NCBI GenBank assembly: GCA_038373865.1
Contig: JAXGGA010001138.1
Span: 103,581 to 167,580 of the forward strand
Direction of reading: 5' to 3'
Source of the DNA: Uloborus plumipes
Lineage: Eukaryota; Arthropoda; Arachnida; Araneae; Uloboridae
DNA: 64,000 nucleotides
Positions 46,335 through 58,522 of this stretch are shown piece after piece. The notes under the pieces were generated by a model. The model was not told the DNA's origin. It saw only the letters and a program-made list of their open reading frames with translations, and ran no database searches. A program made the position numbers and the translations under genes. The number at the start of each line of letters is the position of its first letter. Position 1 is the stretch's first letter.

Positions 46335-47290
46335 TTCTACAGCATCTGCAAATTTTTCTTTCTTTTTTTTTTAGCAATGACAAATTTTTATGTGATTTTC
46401 TTTTTTCTTTTTTCAGAATGACATACTGCTACATGTTTTTCTTTTGAACCATAAACGTTGTGTAATCCCTCTTTCAAATTGGCAGTTTGCCAGCGTCTCG
46501 CGTCCACCAGCCTTTGTTTTCCGTGTTCCACTATGCAGGATTGCATGGCAACTGGCGCCATCGGTAAAGTTGTCGCGTAACTAATGTGGTGTACGCATGT
46601 GTGTAGCCTAGTGATGCCCGATCTAGGTTTCTTCCTGATGATGGTAACCGTGTGCTCTATTCACTAAGCCAAAATGACTTGACTGCCCGACTGTGAAGTT
46701 GGGTAATGGGTGCTCTGGACACATGTATCGCAATTCGTCATTGCGAAAAACATAATATGAGTTCGAGATGTCAAAATTTAAATTGTTATTATTATTATTA
46801 TTGTTTTCTACATTTTTGTCATCTATTGTTCTTTAGCTTTATTGCACAACCTTGCTTACTCCACTAGAAATGAAGTACGAACAACGTCATATTTCTATAT
46901 CTCACTATTGTTGGTAGGAAATATAAAATTATTTTCTTCAAATAGGTTAAAAATACATTTCTGTAGATGCTGAGCTTTTTCTTCCGTAGCGGTACTGGCT
47001 TGTTGACTTTAACGAGAAGAAAATATTGCCTGAGTAAATTTTTCATTAAAAACTTCGTAAATGTGACAGTCATATAGCATGTTTAGTATGATAATATTTA
47101 CAATTGCTATCGTAATGCATCAGGTGCAACAAGATACTTTCGATGAACAATGTCTTTGTCATGGAAAATAAAAGGCAGTATCTGCACAAAATTATTTTTT
47201 CGCTTATTTTTTTGCATATAGTTGTCGTCTATTGCACCTTATTATTACTTATTTTTTTTATTTTATTTATTGCCAACACATATTTCGAGC
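46335..47290. other. Spacer with possible short retroposon (46500-46805)
   Basis: A GC-richer stretch of about 250 bp, starting near TTTGCCAGCGTCTCGCGTCC, leads into the third copy of the tail module (46750-46785) and an (ATT)n tract at 46785-46803. This arrangement fits a SINE-like body with tail. Clear Pol III boxes were not found. The remainder, 46810-47290, shows nothing. Confidence 0.4.
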
Positions 47291-47294
47291 TCGT

Positions 47295-47480
47295 GTACTT
47301 GGTCACACAGGACCCGTTTATGAACTCACGTCCAATATGACAGATAGTACAAGACAGAAACATAGTACAGGACAGAGTTTACGTACGGAGAAGGAAGTTA
47401 CAACCAGAGCGAGGGCGGGAATCGAACCCACCGTCCTGGGCTTGCTAAAGTGACGCGCAGACATAAACCGCCGCAAGGCT
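47295..47480 (-). mobile_element. tRNA-derived SINE, copy 1
   Basis: On the minus strand, from about 47480 downward, a tRNA-like head contains GGTTCGATTCC (plus 47418-47428 as GGAATCGAACC), a perfect Pol III B box. The upstream region reads GCGGCGGTTTATGTCTGCGC, where an A box is weak. The tRNA-unrelated body follows with TTGTAACTTCCTTCTCCGTA. A second copy of head and body lies at 47565-47720. Confidence 0.6.
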
Positions 47481-47564
47481 CCCCCCCTTATTATTATTAT
47501 TGGTTGTAGTGGTAGTGTTTTACAAGCCAATCAACTTCGATATACATGAGGACGGCGTACTATG

Positions 47565-47720
47565 CGCTTTTCCTCCGGAGACCCACACAGGAGAAATTGG
47601 ACACAATTTACAGCACGGAGAAGGAAGTCACAACCAGGGCATGGCGAGAATCGAACTGCCTCGGAATTACAAGAATGACGCGCAATCACATTGTACAAAC
47701 TTGCCTATTTGGTTGCCACT
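47565..47720 (-). mobile_element. tRNA-derived SINE, copy 2
   Basis: The minus-strand head contains AGTTCGATTCT (plus 47647-47657) followed by GCC and, after it, TTGTGACTTCCTTCTCCGTG, the same body segment as copy 1. The shared ACGGAGAAGGAAGT block lies at 47386 and 47617. The two copies are in the same orientation, 230 bp apart, which could be two insertions or a duplicated unit. Confidence 0.55.
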
Positions 47721-48025
47721 GAAAATATAGCACGAAAAATATTATTTTAAGATTTACCTATTGCTAGTATGGAATCCAAAACGCGTGTGTTCAAACTTAT
47801 TTATACAATTACTTACTCTGTACTTTTTTATTGCAGATCTTCCCCAAGTAATAAATGAGTGTTCTCTGGTCAACAACTTTAATTAGAGCTAGAGAGTCTA
47901 TGATAACAGACTCAACTGTAACCGAGTTCTATAGAAGATTTTTGAACACCGATTGTGAATTATCAGACTGGAGGCAAGACACTAGATTGTAGTCCTCATC
48001 AAAAAAAAACCTGGGCATATAGCCT

Positions 48026-48063
48026 CAAACGAAACGAAACGAAACGAAACGAAACGAAACGAA
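48026..48063. repeat. (CGAAA)n pentanucleotide microsatellite
   Basis: About seven perfect CGAAA units follow an A9 run and CCTGGGCATATAGCCTC. They may be the tail of a retroposon, compare 15830-16290. Confidence 0.9.
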
Positions 48064-48065
48064 TT

Positions 48066-50385
48066 ATCAGACACTTGGTTTCTGGTCGTAATTTAGATTT
48101 CTGGAGCCGATTTTTCAAATGCAGCAAATGCCTTATTTTGAACTAATGAACTAGTTAAAGATTCTTGCTATTGGGATGGAATCATAATCACTTGACATCA
48201 GACGATTTTTGCCATAGTATAACAACAAGAGTTACGCTGTTATTTTCGCTGTTCTGTGTCCTACCTTAAGTTGGGTGATGTTTAAATAACTATGTCTGCA
48301 GCAGTTTCTTTCAAGCCTTGAGTATGTCTTCGCCAAATACTTCAACTTACGTTCAGGTCATTCTACTGAGTCAAGACTAGGTAAGTTTTAAAATCACTGT
48401 TTTGAAATTTTTGTATTTGTTGTACTATGTCGATTTTGCATTTGTATCTTGTTCATTGGTTATTTTGAACCTTTAAGATAATTTCAAATCATAATAGAAA
48501 CTTGTTGAGCTTAACAGGGTTGCGTTTACAACCCTGCCATTTTGGCCCAGAGTCCTGATTTTAGCAGGTTGAGGCTCAATCTCATATTGCCGGTGTTACA
48601 TCCTAATTAACGAAACTTCAGTCTGTTTAACTTTAACCCTCTTCACTGATCTAAAAGTTTATCTGCCCTCCTAAAGAGCTAACGTACTATGAAAAAAAAA
48701 TGAAACATGGGACATTTCCGTCAGCTAGATAGTTCGCGTTTTAATGTACTGCTTCAAGTTTTGATCTTAGGTTATAAATACTCTTGGCACTTACTGCATA
48801 AAATACGAAACTTGTTGGGAAAGGCTGTAATGAAAACTGTACTTCGCAGATTTTGTTTATAAATCAGGATCGTCATTTTGATTTTTCAGGGATAAAGGGG
48901 AGGGGAGAGGTGAAAAGTGACAATACTCAATGCAAATTGTACAAAAAAGCAGCAACAGCTTCACCTACATATAAATACGTTGATTTTCCAAAGTCAGGGG
49001 GGAGGGAGGATCCTCTAGAAATCAAGCTCGTTTTGTCTCAGTCTAATTTTTTAATGTAGCCTATTTGAAAAAAAAAAAAAAAGAAAACCTTCAATTTTTG
49101 AACTTAATCAGCTAGTTTTCCATCTCTTGCCTATTGTTTTACTGACGCTTGATCAATGAAAAATAAAAATTATTCATAGTCGCAATATCTAGGTATGTAG
49201 GAAACATATAATTTGCAATAGTTTCTTTTACTGAAAGCAGTTTAATAAAGTTTTGATATATTTCAGTGAGTATCAGTTGCATTTATGCAGTTGATATAAG
49301 TAGTAAATGTAATGCAGACATAAGATCAGATGATTTGAATGACACCAAAAACCTTTGATATAAGTGGATTCAGTTTATTCTAGCTTTATTTACAGAATAA
49401 GTATTGTATATCAAATGTGTGAATCAATCTTCATTTTCACAAGGAATTATGATCATATATTGCAACATGAATAACTGTTCAGTTTCCGATACTCTTTAAA
49501 TGTGGTGGCATAAACAAAGATATTTTTTCAGTAAGTATCGAATATATGCTTTTAGTAAAAAAAAAAATTCATCATTTATGCCAATTTTTACTGTTGAAAA
49601 GCTCTGCTCTTTACTCTTTTCAAGTTTTTATTTACATAAAATATTTCGGCCTAAATGTTCAATTTACCGATTCCCGTAGTTTTTCTTCTCGTTTGCCTGG
49701 GTATAGGTTCCTATGAACACATGGACAACTGAAATACCCATTTTTCCCATCCCGGAGGTAATTAGAACGAGTTTTCAAGTTACATCTGCATTTGAGGACG
49801 TACGTCCGCATGTATACATCTATCTCGCATAACTCACAAATGGTATACTCCTTAGAAAATTGAAATTTCGTAAATAGGGTCTCGTTGTGCAGTGCACTTC
49901 CCCTTTTGGTTGCATTCGGATATGTTTTGGGATCAATTGGTCGAGCATTTGGTAATGTATCGCCGAGCTTTCAGTCGCATGCTTTTTTTTTCCCCAGTTC
50001 GTCGACGTATCGTCAAGTTAGAAGTAAATTTGCCGACAAAAATTGTTTTTCAACTGTGATCTTAGTTTTGCGCTATTGGTGATATTTAGCGAGATACCCA
50101 TTGAATAACTGCTGAAATTGCCGATATTAGGAAAATGAATCTTTTGCAAATTTTTTTTTTCATAGGTTGGCAAAAGACTAGATCTGCAACTGTTTAAAAT
50201 AAATTTGGCTTATCCTAAGGTACTTCATCATATATTATATTGTTGTTCTGTGTAAATGTTTCAGATAGTTTCTGTTCAACTTCAGAATTCTAACTACATC
50301 GAAACTCTTTCTTTACTCTTTCTAGCTGTCATTATATATTTCCTTAGTTTATAATATTTGTATGATTACAAGAAAGTGTCTAAAA
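48066..50385. other. Mostly unannotated region with two degraded repeat traces
   Basis: At 48890-49030, CCCTTTTCACC-like and GTCAGGGGGGAGGG blocks resemble the short MITE at 22676 in reverse. At 49880-50130, ATCGTCAAGTT, CGCTATTGGTGATATT and CCCCTTTTGGTTGCATTCG blocks resemble the Helitron H4 interior in the opposite orientation, strongly decayed. Neither has clear ends. The remainder shows no coding. Confidence 0.35.
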
Positions 50386-50390
50386 CGATA

Positions 50391-50640
50391 TAAAGGGCCA
50401 GGGGAAAAAAAAGATGAAAGTCGCTTTTTCGACAATTTTGAGATATTAGCGCTATCTAGGGGCTATGAAGGACTAGTATCATCTGGTGTAACAACAAGGG
50501 GAGGAAAAGATGAGAAACGACCGAAATGTATATGAAAACTCGAAAAACTACATAAGGAGCTACGAGAAATCAAACTTTGTTCTTCGTTTTTCTCGAAATC
50601 GCTTTTTGTTCACTTTCATCTTTTCCCCAATGGCCCTTCA
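50391..50640. mobile_element. Short MITE with AAGGGCCA ends (TA target)
   Basis: The left end TAAAGGGCCAGGGG and right end in complement TGAAGGGCCATTGGGG run into a common AAAAGATGAAAGT. TA flanks (50389-50390 and 50641-50642). It is 250 bp, and the 65-codon frame overlapping its right half is not considered real. Confidence 0.7.
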
Positions 50641-50644
50641 TATG

Positions 50645-51590
50645 CAATTAAGACGTATTACCTCTAAGAAGCTGAAATACACTTGCACAATTTTTTTAGC
50701 AAGTTAAAAACGTAGATCATTTAGTAGGCGTATAAAGCAGTAGTGTGGAGTCCACATCATCTTTAGAGACCACACTGTTTCTCTCATTCGAAGTATAGTC
50801 CTTTTTAAAGTACTTGACTATTTGTGCAATCTTTGCTTTTATTCCAAGTTTTGTTTCAATGCGGTAGTAAGTAAATACTTAAGTATTCAGTAGTAATTAT
50901 TCTACGTATCAATATTCTGTGTGTTTTACGACGATACATGTAGTATTTTGAAATATGGACATGATTATTTTAAGAAATAGCAAACACCACACATTTGATT
51001 CACAACGTCAAGAAATGTGTCAAATAAATAATGAGAATAATTTTAAAAGTATGAAATGATATTTTTCGTTTTGAATGAGAAATTCTTTTGAAACACGTTT
51101 AGCTTTCTAAAAAATGTGAGCGCATCTACTTTAACAACTGCTCTGCGTTATTAATTCTTTGACATCTTAGTTAGAAAGACATGATATTTAAAACATAAAC
51201 TCATTGTATCACATACTGAATTTTGCTAACATTGATATGTAAATTACGCCTCTCTTTGTATGTCATAATTATCTATTCCGAGTTTGCTTGGGTAATTACA
51301 GCATCCATGTAACTTTGTTCACATTAAACGAATGAAAGCACTCGTGATGGAAGCGTTTCAGCTTTCTGTTCACTTTATTCTCAGACGAAATGGATCCTTC
51401 AACATTGTTTCTTCAGGAAAGACCTCGTTTGAGGAAGGCGGAAATCATCGATCTTGAGAAGAATGATGTAACTTGAAAGATTAATGAAAATTTAGGTTTT
51501 TTACTTGAAAAGAAATTCAAAAACGTTTTTTTGTTTATGACAGGATTAATATAGGTAAATAGTAAGATTTGAAAAATATATCAAAGCTTT
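50645..51590. other. Unannotated AT-rich spacer
   Basis: No features recognised. Confidence 0.4.
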
Positions 51591-51592
51591 TT

Positions 51593-51730
51593 TAACCTAC
51601 TTCAAAAAAGGAGGAGGTTCTCAAATCAAAGAGTATGTTTTTTTTTTGTTTGTTCGCATACATCTGAACTACTGAACCGATTTGGACGATTTTTTTAAAA
51701 TCGATAGGAGATGGTGTAACTTAGGTACCA
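51593..51730 (+). repeat. AGGAGGAGGTTCTCAA-type dispersed arthropod repeat end
   Basis: The sequence CTACTTCAAAAAAGGAGGAG, then GTTCTCAA, a T run, and CTGAACCGATTTGGACGAT, is of a kind I recall as common in insect and other arthropod repeats. It is adjacent to related GACTTCAAAAC and CCGACTTTAGTTGGAAA segments at 52240-52700, so both may belong to one disrupted element. Confidence 0.4.
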
Positions 51731-51841
51731 TGTACTCATATGACGATATTTGTTCACTAGAAAAAAAGTTATGATCGAAAAACTAAAATTTCATGTTATT
51801 TTTATCTCCATGTAATGCTGATAACATTGTTTTGAAATATC

Positions 51842-52135
51842 AAAAACTAAGTAGCTTTCTATGTCCTACTTCTTTCTCCTGAACGCCAATGAACTGAAAG
51901 TCGAACCAGGTACCGATAGATTGGTAATTTTTCAGGCTTTATTAGTTTTAATTCACATAATTATACGATTTTAACTAACGAGGATACCAATAAGTAGTCA
52001 AATTTAAAGCGATTAAGCCTAATAAATGATAAAATTTGAAATCCATTGTTACAAAACGTGGTTGTATGAAGCAGTAATAATAATAATAATAATGAGAATT
52101 TTGAATGAAGGCTTAACTAAATGAAACATGAAATT
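51842..52135 (+). mobile_element. Truncated Helitron H1, 5' module only
   Basis: AAAAACTAAGTAGCTTTCTA then CTCCTGAACGCCAATGAACTG and the rest of the 5' half of family H1 (including GTACCGATAGATTGGTAA), ending at about GGCTTAACTAAATGAAACATG. There is no internal 5' end and no CTAG terminus. It has its own (AAT)n tract at 52075-52093. Its limit lies well before the module boundary in full copies. Confidence 0.75.
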
Positions 52136-52247
52136 CAACTAAATTTAAATTTTATTCTAAACTTTATTCAAAAGCGTAATTTTTAGTTTTTTAAACTTTA
52201 TTTTGATTATTTAAAATGCATTTGCACTTAAAAAAATGAAATAAAAT

Positions 52248-52699
52248 ATTTTTGGTAAAAAATAGAACCGACTTTAGTTGGAAATTGCTTTAAAAAGTAA
52301 AAAATATTTTTTTTTTCTGTAAACACCATCGAAGCTACTTTTAAACATAAAATTTGCAGTCGACGCAAAAACAATGTATAGAATCATACGCAACTATAAT
52401 TCAACTATAAATATAAGTTCTAATGGATCCAGGTTCTTTAAGAGCATTCGCATACATTTCATTGATTACCACACATTCGTGTAATGGTACAAATATTCCG
52501 CTTTTAACTTTCAATGGTTTCTCTGAAAAATGTTGGAAAAATATGATTAAATATCATTTTACCTATCGTTTTTGCGCCGACTTCAAAACTTATGTTTAAA
52601 AGTAGTTTCGATGGTGTTTAAAGAAAAAAAATTATTTTTTACTTTTTAGAGCTATTTCCAACTAAAGTCGGTTCTATTTTTTTCCAAAAATATTTTATT
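52248..52699. mobile_element. Foldback element with about 125 bp arms
   Basis: The left arm at 52248-52372 (AAATAGAACCGACTTTAGTT to AATTTGCAGTCGACGCAAAAA) pairs with the right arm at 52570-52699. The spacer is about 200 bp, AT-rich. There is no coding and no sure target duplication. Confidence 0.7.
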
Positions 52700-52704
52700 T
52701 TTAT

Positions 52705-55100
52705 CATATGATGCGAGTGAAAGTGAAAAGCCCAAATTTTCCTATCTTCGCAAAAGTACAATTTTGATGGAAAGATTTAATAATATGCCAATGAAACCAA
52801 TATCTATAAAACAAGTACAAAAATTAAATTAAAAATTAAAAAAATGACCTACCCTGATTGCTGACCTCCATGTTAAAACGAGCTTCACTAGTCAGAGAGC
52901 GTTTCAAATTTAAATTTATTTGTTTTTAAGAGGACATGGTAAACACGGAAAAGGTAAGAAAATTCTTACTAGTTGCAAAAGCAAAATAAAGAGGGAAAAT
53001 TGAAAATCCTTTTGAAATCCTTATACTAGAATCAGTTACATGTATTTTAATTGTTAACAAATAGAAACATTTTAAATCACTGAGTTTTCTTTTCTCTTCG
53101 GCAACAATGACATCGGTTTCCAATCGCGTAAATTTAAATCTTAGCCGCATTTGCTAAAAAACGTTTTAATTAGAGTTTTATTTCACATGGAAGTTCCAAA
53201 CACATTCTATCAGACGCGGAAAAATTTTATCTTTCTTTTGGTACTATTATGTAAAATTTTCAAGTACGTTTTCACTTCAAAAGTTGCGAAAATGTTTTAA
53301 AGGTTTTACATTAATGTCTTCGCTAATTAATGTCATCCGCTCATTAAACCTAGCTAAGAATACTCTCAATCAACTCTCCTTTCGAAAAAAAAAACAATAA
53401 AAAAATCTGTTCATCCTTTTAGGAGTTAGTGTGCCACAGACAAATACACTGACACACATGCACGACAAACTCATAACCCCCTTACATCTTGCAGCTGGGT
53501 TTAATAAGCAAGTAATGTCGACCACGGGAAAATGTAGCGATTTTCTACATGATGTACGATAGCTGTTAAATACTATTTGCATGAGAACTTATTGTATAGA
53601 AAACCTTTTTAGGTTGCTTTTAGTAAAGTTATCTTTATAGTCAACGAGCGGTAAAAATATTGAAGCGTTTGTTCCCGTGTAGTTAAATAATCACTTACGG
53701 CTTGGAATATTGAGATCCTGATGTACAAATATCATTCCTGTTTAGTTCAGTCATTTGACTTTGAATTTAAAGGATTTGATTGACTGTACATCTTTTGAGG
53801 AAGTCCAGAATAGAGTGTTTCATGTTAGTCGCCTTTTAACTGAATATAAATGTGTGTGACTTAACCTGCTTTGATTTAATTCTATGTCGTGTAATTGATT
53901 GGTTTTGAATGTAGGCATGTTTGAACTTCATTGGAATGTTTTGGTTCAATTATTGAAGTTTATCTTCTGGTATGAATGGTAATGCATATTCTGCTTATAA
54001 AGTGGCCTACATACGAAATTATAAAATAAAACAAATAAAATCTGAAAATTAAACCTTGAAGTATTTTTAATGACTTTCTTATTAGTATCATCCCGGATAG
54101 TTCAGTTTTTAGGTATATATAGAAAAGAAATATTTCGAATGTTCTTCGAAACTTCGTGTTATAAATGACAGTATTTCTAATTGATGCATATAACATAGAA
54201 AAACAACACAAAAGTAGTGTAAGGTGAGGCAAATTGAAATAGTGGGGTAAAGTGCAATGGTGAAACATTTCACTCTGTGCATCAAAGCGTGGCTGTATTT
54301 TAAAAAAGTTGTTAGACATGTCGTTGATTCAATTATAGAGAAGTTACCTCTTAATATCAAGACTAACACAACTATTTTCAATATTTTATATAGATATAAC
54401 AATATTTTATGACGCAATCCCCCCCCCCTTTCGTTATTATAAAGAGATCAAATTATTGTTATTAACATGTCAAACATTGAGACCTACTGATGTTCACTGC
54501 AGTATTTATTGATTTATTGGGCATGGTTTGGTTTTAAATGCGAGTACAATTTGTCAAGTGCTTGCGGAATAGTTAATGGCGTAAAGTGAAATACTTTATT
54601 CCATTTATTCATTCATTTAGATATACTTTAATTTATTTACTCGTTAGTTCCCACATTCATTTATTTATTCATAATTCTCACACTTATTCACACGTTTCTT
54701 TAAACATTTTATTTTTTTAATGCCAATTTATTTTATATTCATCAATTTATCATTTCATTTATTTGTTCATCGGTTCGTCTGATTATTCATGTTTTATTCA
54801 TTTAAAGAAATATCGAATCTGTCGAAGATAAAATACTTCATTGAAAAAAACATTTTGATGTATCACATTCTCCATTGTTTTGTCTGTTTATTAATTTTTT
54901 ATTCATTCGAAGAAATATTGAATCTATCGAAGAGTCAATACTCCATTAGAAAAACATTTTGATATTTACTTGTCCCCATGTATGGGGCAAAGTGGTAATT
55001 TCCCACTATTATTTGAGGTTAAAATTTATTGCCAGATATGAAAAATAATATTTCAATACAAGTTCTATTAGGTACAAACTGTATTCTCCCTTCTTTATGT
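52705..55100. other. Unannotated AT-rich region with ATTCATT repeats
   Basis: 54600-54800 is rich in TTTATTCATT units. Two related stretches at about 54800-54860 and 54905-54965 (GAAATATCGAATCTGTCGAA and GAAATATTGAATCTATCGAA) form an imperfect duplication with about 105 bp spacing. Phrases like GGGGTAAAGTGCAATGG (54244) and GGGGCAAAGTGG (54983) may mark the ends of a decayed element of about 750 bp. The 119- and 102-codon minus-strand frames at 53960-54417 are hydrophobic, low-complexity and unrecognised. Confidence 0.4.
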
Positions 55101-55105
55101 ACCAA

Positions 55106-56810
55106 CTAGCGGTACCCGCACGGCTTTGCCCGTGGTATAAAATTAAAAGTTCATTTGTAAAATAATTGATATAGCAGAAAAAATGCTCTATTTTAGTTTT
55201 ATTCAACTATAATTCCTTCAAAGTGATATAAAGATCTGATATGGACCCCACACTACTTAATTTTACGTGTAAATTTCTTAGTAGATGCCTTAAGTGCTAA
55301 AATAGTGCTTGGAGTGAGCAAGATAACAATTCAAACATTTGTATCCCTAGTTTGCTACGAAACAATGCAAAAAAATGTTTTACAATGACTAATCTCCTAA
55401 ATATCGTCGATTTTAACATCATTCAGTGGATTTTTCGCAAAATATCGCCAACAGCGCCAAATTGAACCTAAATCAAGAAAAAAAAAAAATCGCCAATTTG
55501 GCGTCAAATACTTGGCGATCAAAAGCTTGGCGATATATCGCCAAGTGGTCGTGCCAATTCATATCACTTTTGTTAACCAATTCATATCACCTTGCATTGA
55601 AAACACTGATTTACCCGATAAATGGGGTAAAACACCCCCTTGGAACATTCGAATGCAACCCCAAGGGAGATGGACAAAAATAAGCCAAAAGAGAAAATAA
55701 GAACAATTTTGTTGATAACAGCAACCAACAGAAATCTTACCAAAGTTTAAAAGAAGAAGAAAGTTTTCTTTCCTAGCTTAAAAAACAAAACAATACATTT
55801 TCCGAAATGAAACACTTTAAAAAAACGATGCAATATCGCAATTGATACGATATTTCGTTAATCTGTGCTTTAGGTACCCTTTTCTCGCTAAATGAACGAT
55901 AGGCGCGCCAAGCGTGGTAACCCTAGCTATTTTGCGTAGTTGACTTTTTGAAAACGCGCCAAGCAGGGTCCCAAAGCATCTTCACCGGGAAAAAGACAGG
56001 GTTGCCAGAGAATTGGAACAAAAAAATACTACGCCTCCTCTAAAAAAAATATTACAAAATACTACTGCTTCCAAACGTTGCCAAAATCAATGTTGCTGAA
56101 ATGCGAAATCTATGAAAATGAAAAAAAAAAAAAAAAAAAAATCCGCCAAATCTTTTAAATAAGTCATTAGTGTATTGGAAACAGGGTTGCCAGAAAAATA
56201 CTACGCTCCTTATTTGGGCCGAAAAAATACTACCGTAGAATCAAAAATACTACGTCTGGCCGTAGCCTACGAAGATTGACGCTGGCAACCCTGGAAAAAG
56301 AAGGAAACAAAAATAAGTATGAACACGTAACCATAGTAACAACATGAAAAGTTGATTTCCGTTGATAAAATAATTCATTTTATCCCTCTTTTCAAACAAA
56401 TTTTATTCTAAAGCTCAACCATTTTAGAATCGTTTGGCTTGCTTTACTGAAGGTAAGCCTTGAATTTCGGGATTCTAAAAACAATTGTTACAGCTCTCCT
56501 GATGATCGTAGAAACTTCGAAAAAACTTCATTTTGTGCAGAAAATTTCAAGCTTTCGAATGACATAAGACTTGAAAATGTGTGTGAAATATTTCTTCCCT
56601 ATTTTATCGAATTTCCGCTAAGAATTCGAATAGAAAAAGAACGAAATTGAATTTTCGAAAAATCGCTTCGAAGTGCAAAACTACATGCTACAAACTAATT
56701 TTGTGCCAAGTGGCATGAAAATCGACCGAACGGTTTTGGCGCTACGCGCGTAACAGACAGACAGAAGGACAGAAAGAGAGACAAACCTTCAGCTTTATTA
56801 TTAGTAGAGA
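55106..56810 (-). mobile_element. Non-autonomous Helitron, family H4 copy 2
   Basis: On the minus strand it starts TCTCTACTAATAATAAAGC (plus end 56810, then T) and ends with the CACGG/CCGTG hairpin, CGGGTACCG and CTAG (plus 55106-55109), with A 55105 outside. It matches 2459-4266 over both flanks, while its middle has different sequence (about 55850-55990) and a hAT-type insertion. No Rep/helicase. Confidence 0.85.
55997..56293. mobile_element. hAT MITE with perfect 8 bp target duplication
   Basis: The ends CAGGGTTGCCAG and CTGGCAACCCTG are inverted, flanked by GAAAAAGA on both sides (55989-55996 and 56294-56301). An extra copy of CAGGGTTGCCAG, with the following AAAAATACTACG sequence, occurs inside at 56183, so the element may be a dimer or one MITE inserted beside another's end. 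A single GAAAAAGA at 3750-3757 of Helitron copy 1 may be the empty site. Confidence 0.85.
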
Positions 56811-57150
56811 TAAGTAGCAAAATTTCAAAATTGTTCATTTTGAAAAATGTAATGTAACTACTGTTCTTCAACCGTTCACCCTCATTCTCCTGCTTTATAT
56901 CTTACGCAAGCATTTCCAAAATATTATGTGTTGTTAAGGTCACAGCCCCACAGAAGCGCTCTAAAGGTTCTTTGATTAATAAAATTAACCTTTTTATACA
57001 AAATAATTAAGTTTTATACATTACACATTTTCTTCTTTCATACTTAAAAGCAATATCAGATTTTTAACGGCAGCAGAGTGTGCGCAAATTGTGGGGCTTT
57101 TATTTTAATACTATTAGGTGACACACAATAAAACTGGCTAAGTTTTTAGT
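56811..57150. other. Unannotated spacer
   Basis: No features recognised. Confidence 0.4.
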
Positions 57151-57154
57151 TTAA

Positions 57155-58522
57155 GAGCAAGAATCTGAGAGAGTGTCACGCCTGTGATTCATGACCTCTC
57201 AGATTTTTTCCAAAAAATTACCAGATGTTTATTATCTTATTGAAAGACCAAATCCAGAATGTTTTGCTCTAAAGTTGAGTTGTTTAGTTTTTATGGACCC
57301 CTAAAGTTGAAGGTGCGGCATCAAAAAATAAGCGAATTTTCAAGACATGGAAGTTGCTGTGAGCCAAAACTCTTACCAGGAACTGTTTAACTCCAATTTT
57401 CTTTTTGTATATGGAATATAGAAGGTTGAAACTTTACAAAATGAATGTTAAATTTGTGCTAACGTGTTGCCGTAAGGTCAGTGAAGGCCCTCAAAACAGG
57501 GAATTTTTGACGTTTTTTAGCGTTTTTGAGGTCCAAAAACAGCTTGTACATTTCCGTTGGCACGGCAAAAGGAGTGTCGTTTGAAAGACCAGTGTAAGCA
57601 CTTTAAAATAATGTATAATATCCCGAGGAAAGTTCAACGTGCTTTTAGTTGCGTAAGGCCGAAATATGAAAAATGCCATATTTTACCGATATTCAAACGG
57701 TCATAACTTCCTCTGCCAACAACATATTAAAATATTTTTTTCGCCAATGTCATAGTCTATTCTTTGTCTTAACAGAACAGTTGAGTCCTTTGAGGCGAAA
57801 TGTAAAAAAATTTTTCACAAAAAATTTATTTTTTTCTGTGCATTTTTTGTAAAAATTTTTTTTCACATTTCGCCTCAAAGGACTCAACTGTTCTGTTAAG
57901 ACAAAGAATAGAGCATGACATTGGCAAAAAAAATATTTCAATATGTTGTTGGCAGAGGAAGTTATGACCGTTTGAATATCGGTAAAATATAACATTTTTC
58001 ATATTTCGGCCTTACGCAACTAAAAGAACGTTGAACTTTCCTCGGTTATTTATACATTATTTTAAAGTGCTTACACTGGTCTTTCAAACGACACTGTTTT
58101 TGCCGTGCCAACTGAAATGTACAAGCTGTTTTCGGACCTCAAAAACGCTAAAAAACGTAAAAATGCCCTGTTTTGAGGGCCTTCACTGACCTTACGGCAA
58201 CAACTTACCACAAATTTAACATTCATTTTGTAAAGTTTCAACCTTCTATATTCCTATACAAAAAGAAAATTGCAGTTTAACAGTTCCTGGTAAAAGTTTT
58301 GGCTCACAGCAATTTCCATGTCTTGAAAATCCGCTTAATTTTTGATGCCGCACCTTCATCTTTAGGGGTCCATAAAAACTAAACAACTCAACTTTAGAGC
58401 AAAACATTCTGGATTTGGTCTTTCAATAAGATAATAAACATTTGGTAATTTTTGGGAGAAAATCTGAGAGGTCATGAATCACCTCATAATGCTAGGCGTG
58501 ACACTTTCTCAGATTCTTGCTC
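57155..58522. mobile_element. 1.37 kb near-perfect palindrome with TTAA target
   Basis: Ends GAGCAAGAATCTGAGA and TCTCAGATTCTTGCTC are inverted and flanked by TTAA (57151-57154 and 58523-58526). Arms of about 660 bp pair almost completely around a T/A-rich loop of about 35 bp near 57816-57850. TTAA targets occur in the piggyBac and Kolobok superfamilies, and the terminus does not decide between them. Arms contain repeated open stretches on each strand without recognised domains. A transcript from either strand would form a very long hairpin. Confidence 0.8.

Noticed and set aside
47411..47480. Functional tRNA gene
   Set aside because: The B box is good but the A box and acceptor stem are not, and the unit continues into a repeated body, so it is a SINE head.
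53960..54417. Overlapping 119- and 102-codon minus-strand frames
   Set aside because: Low-complexity hydrophobic content in AT-rich DNA with no recognised motif.
57491..57995. Minus-strand frames inside the TTAA palindrome
   Set aside because: They are short, without domains, and mirrored by the other arm as expected of any palindrome.
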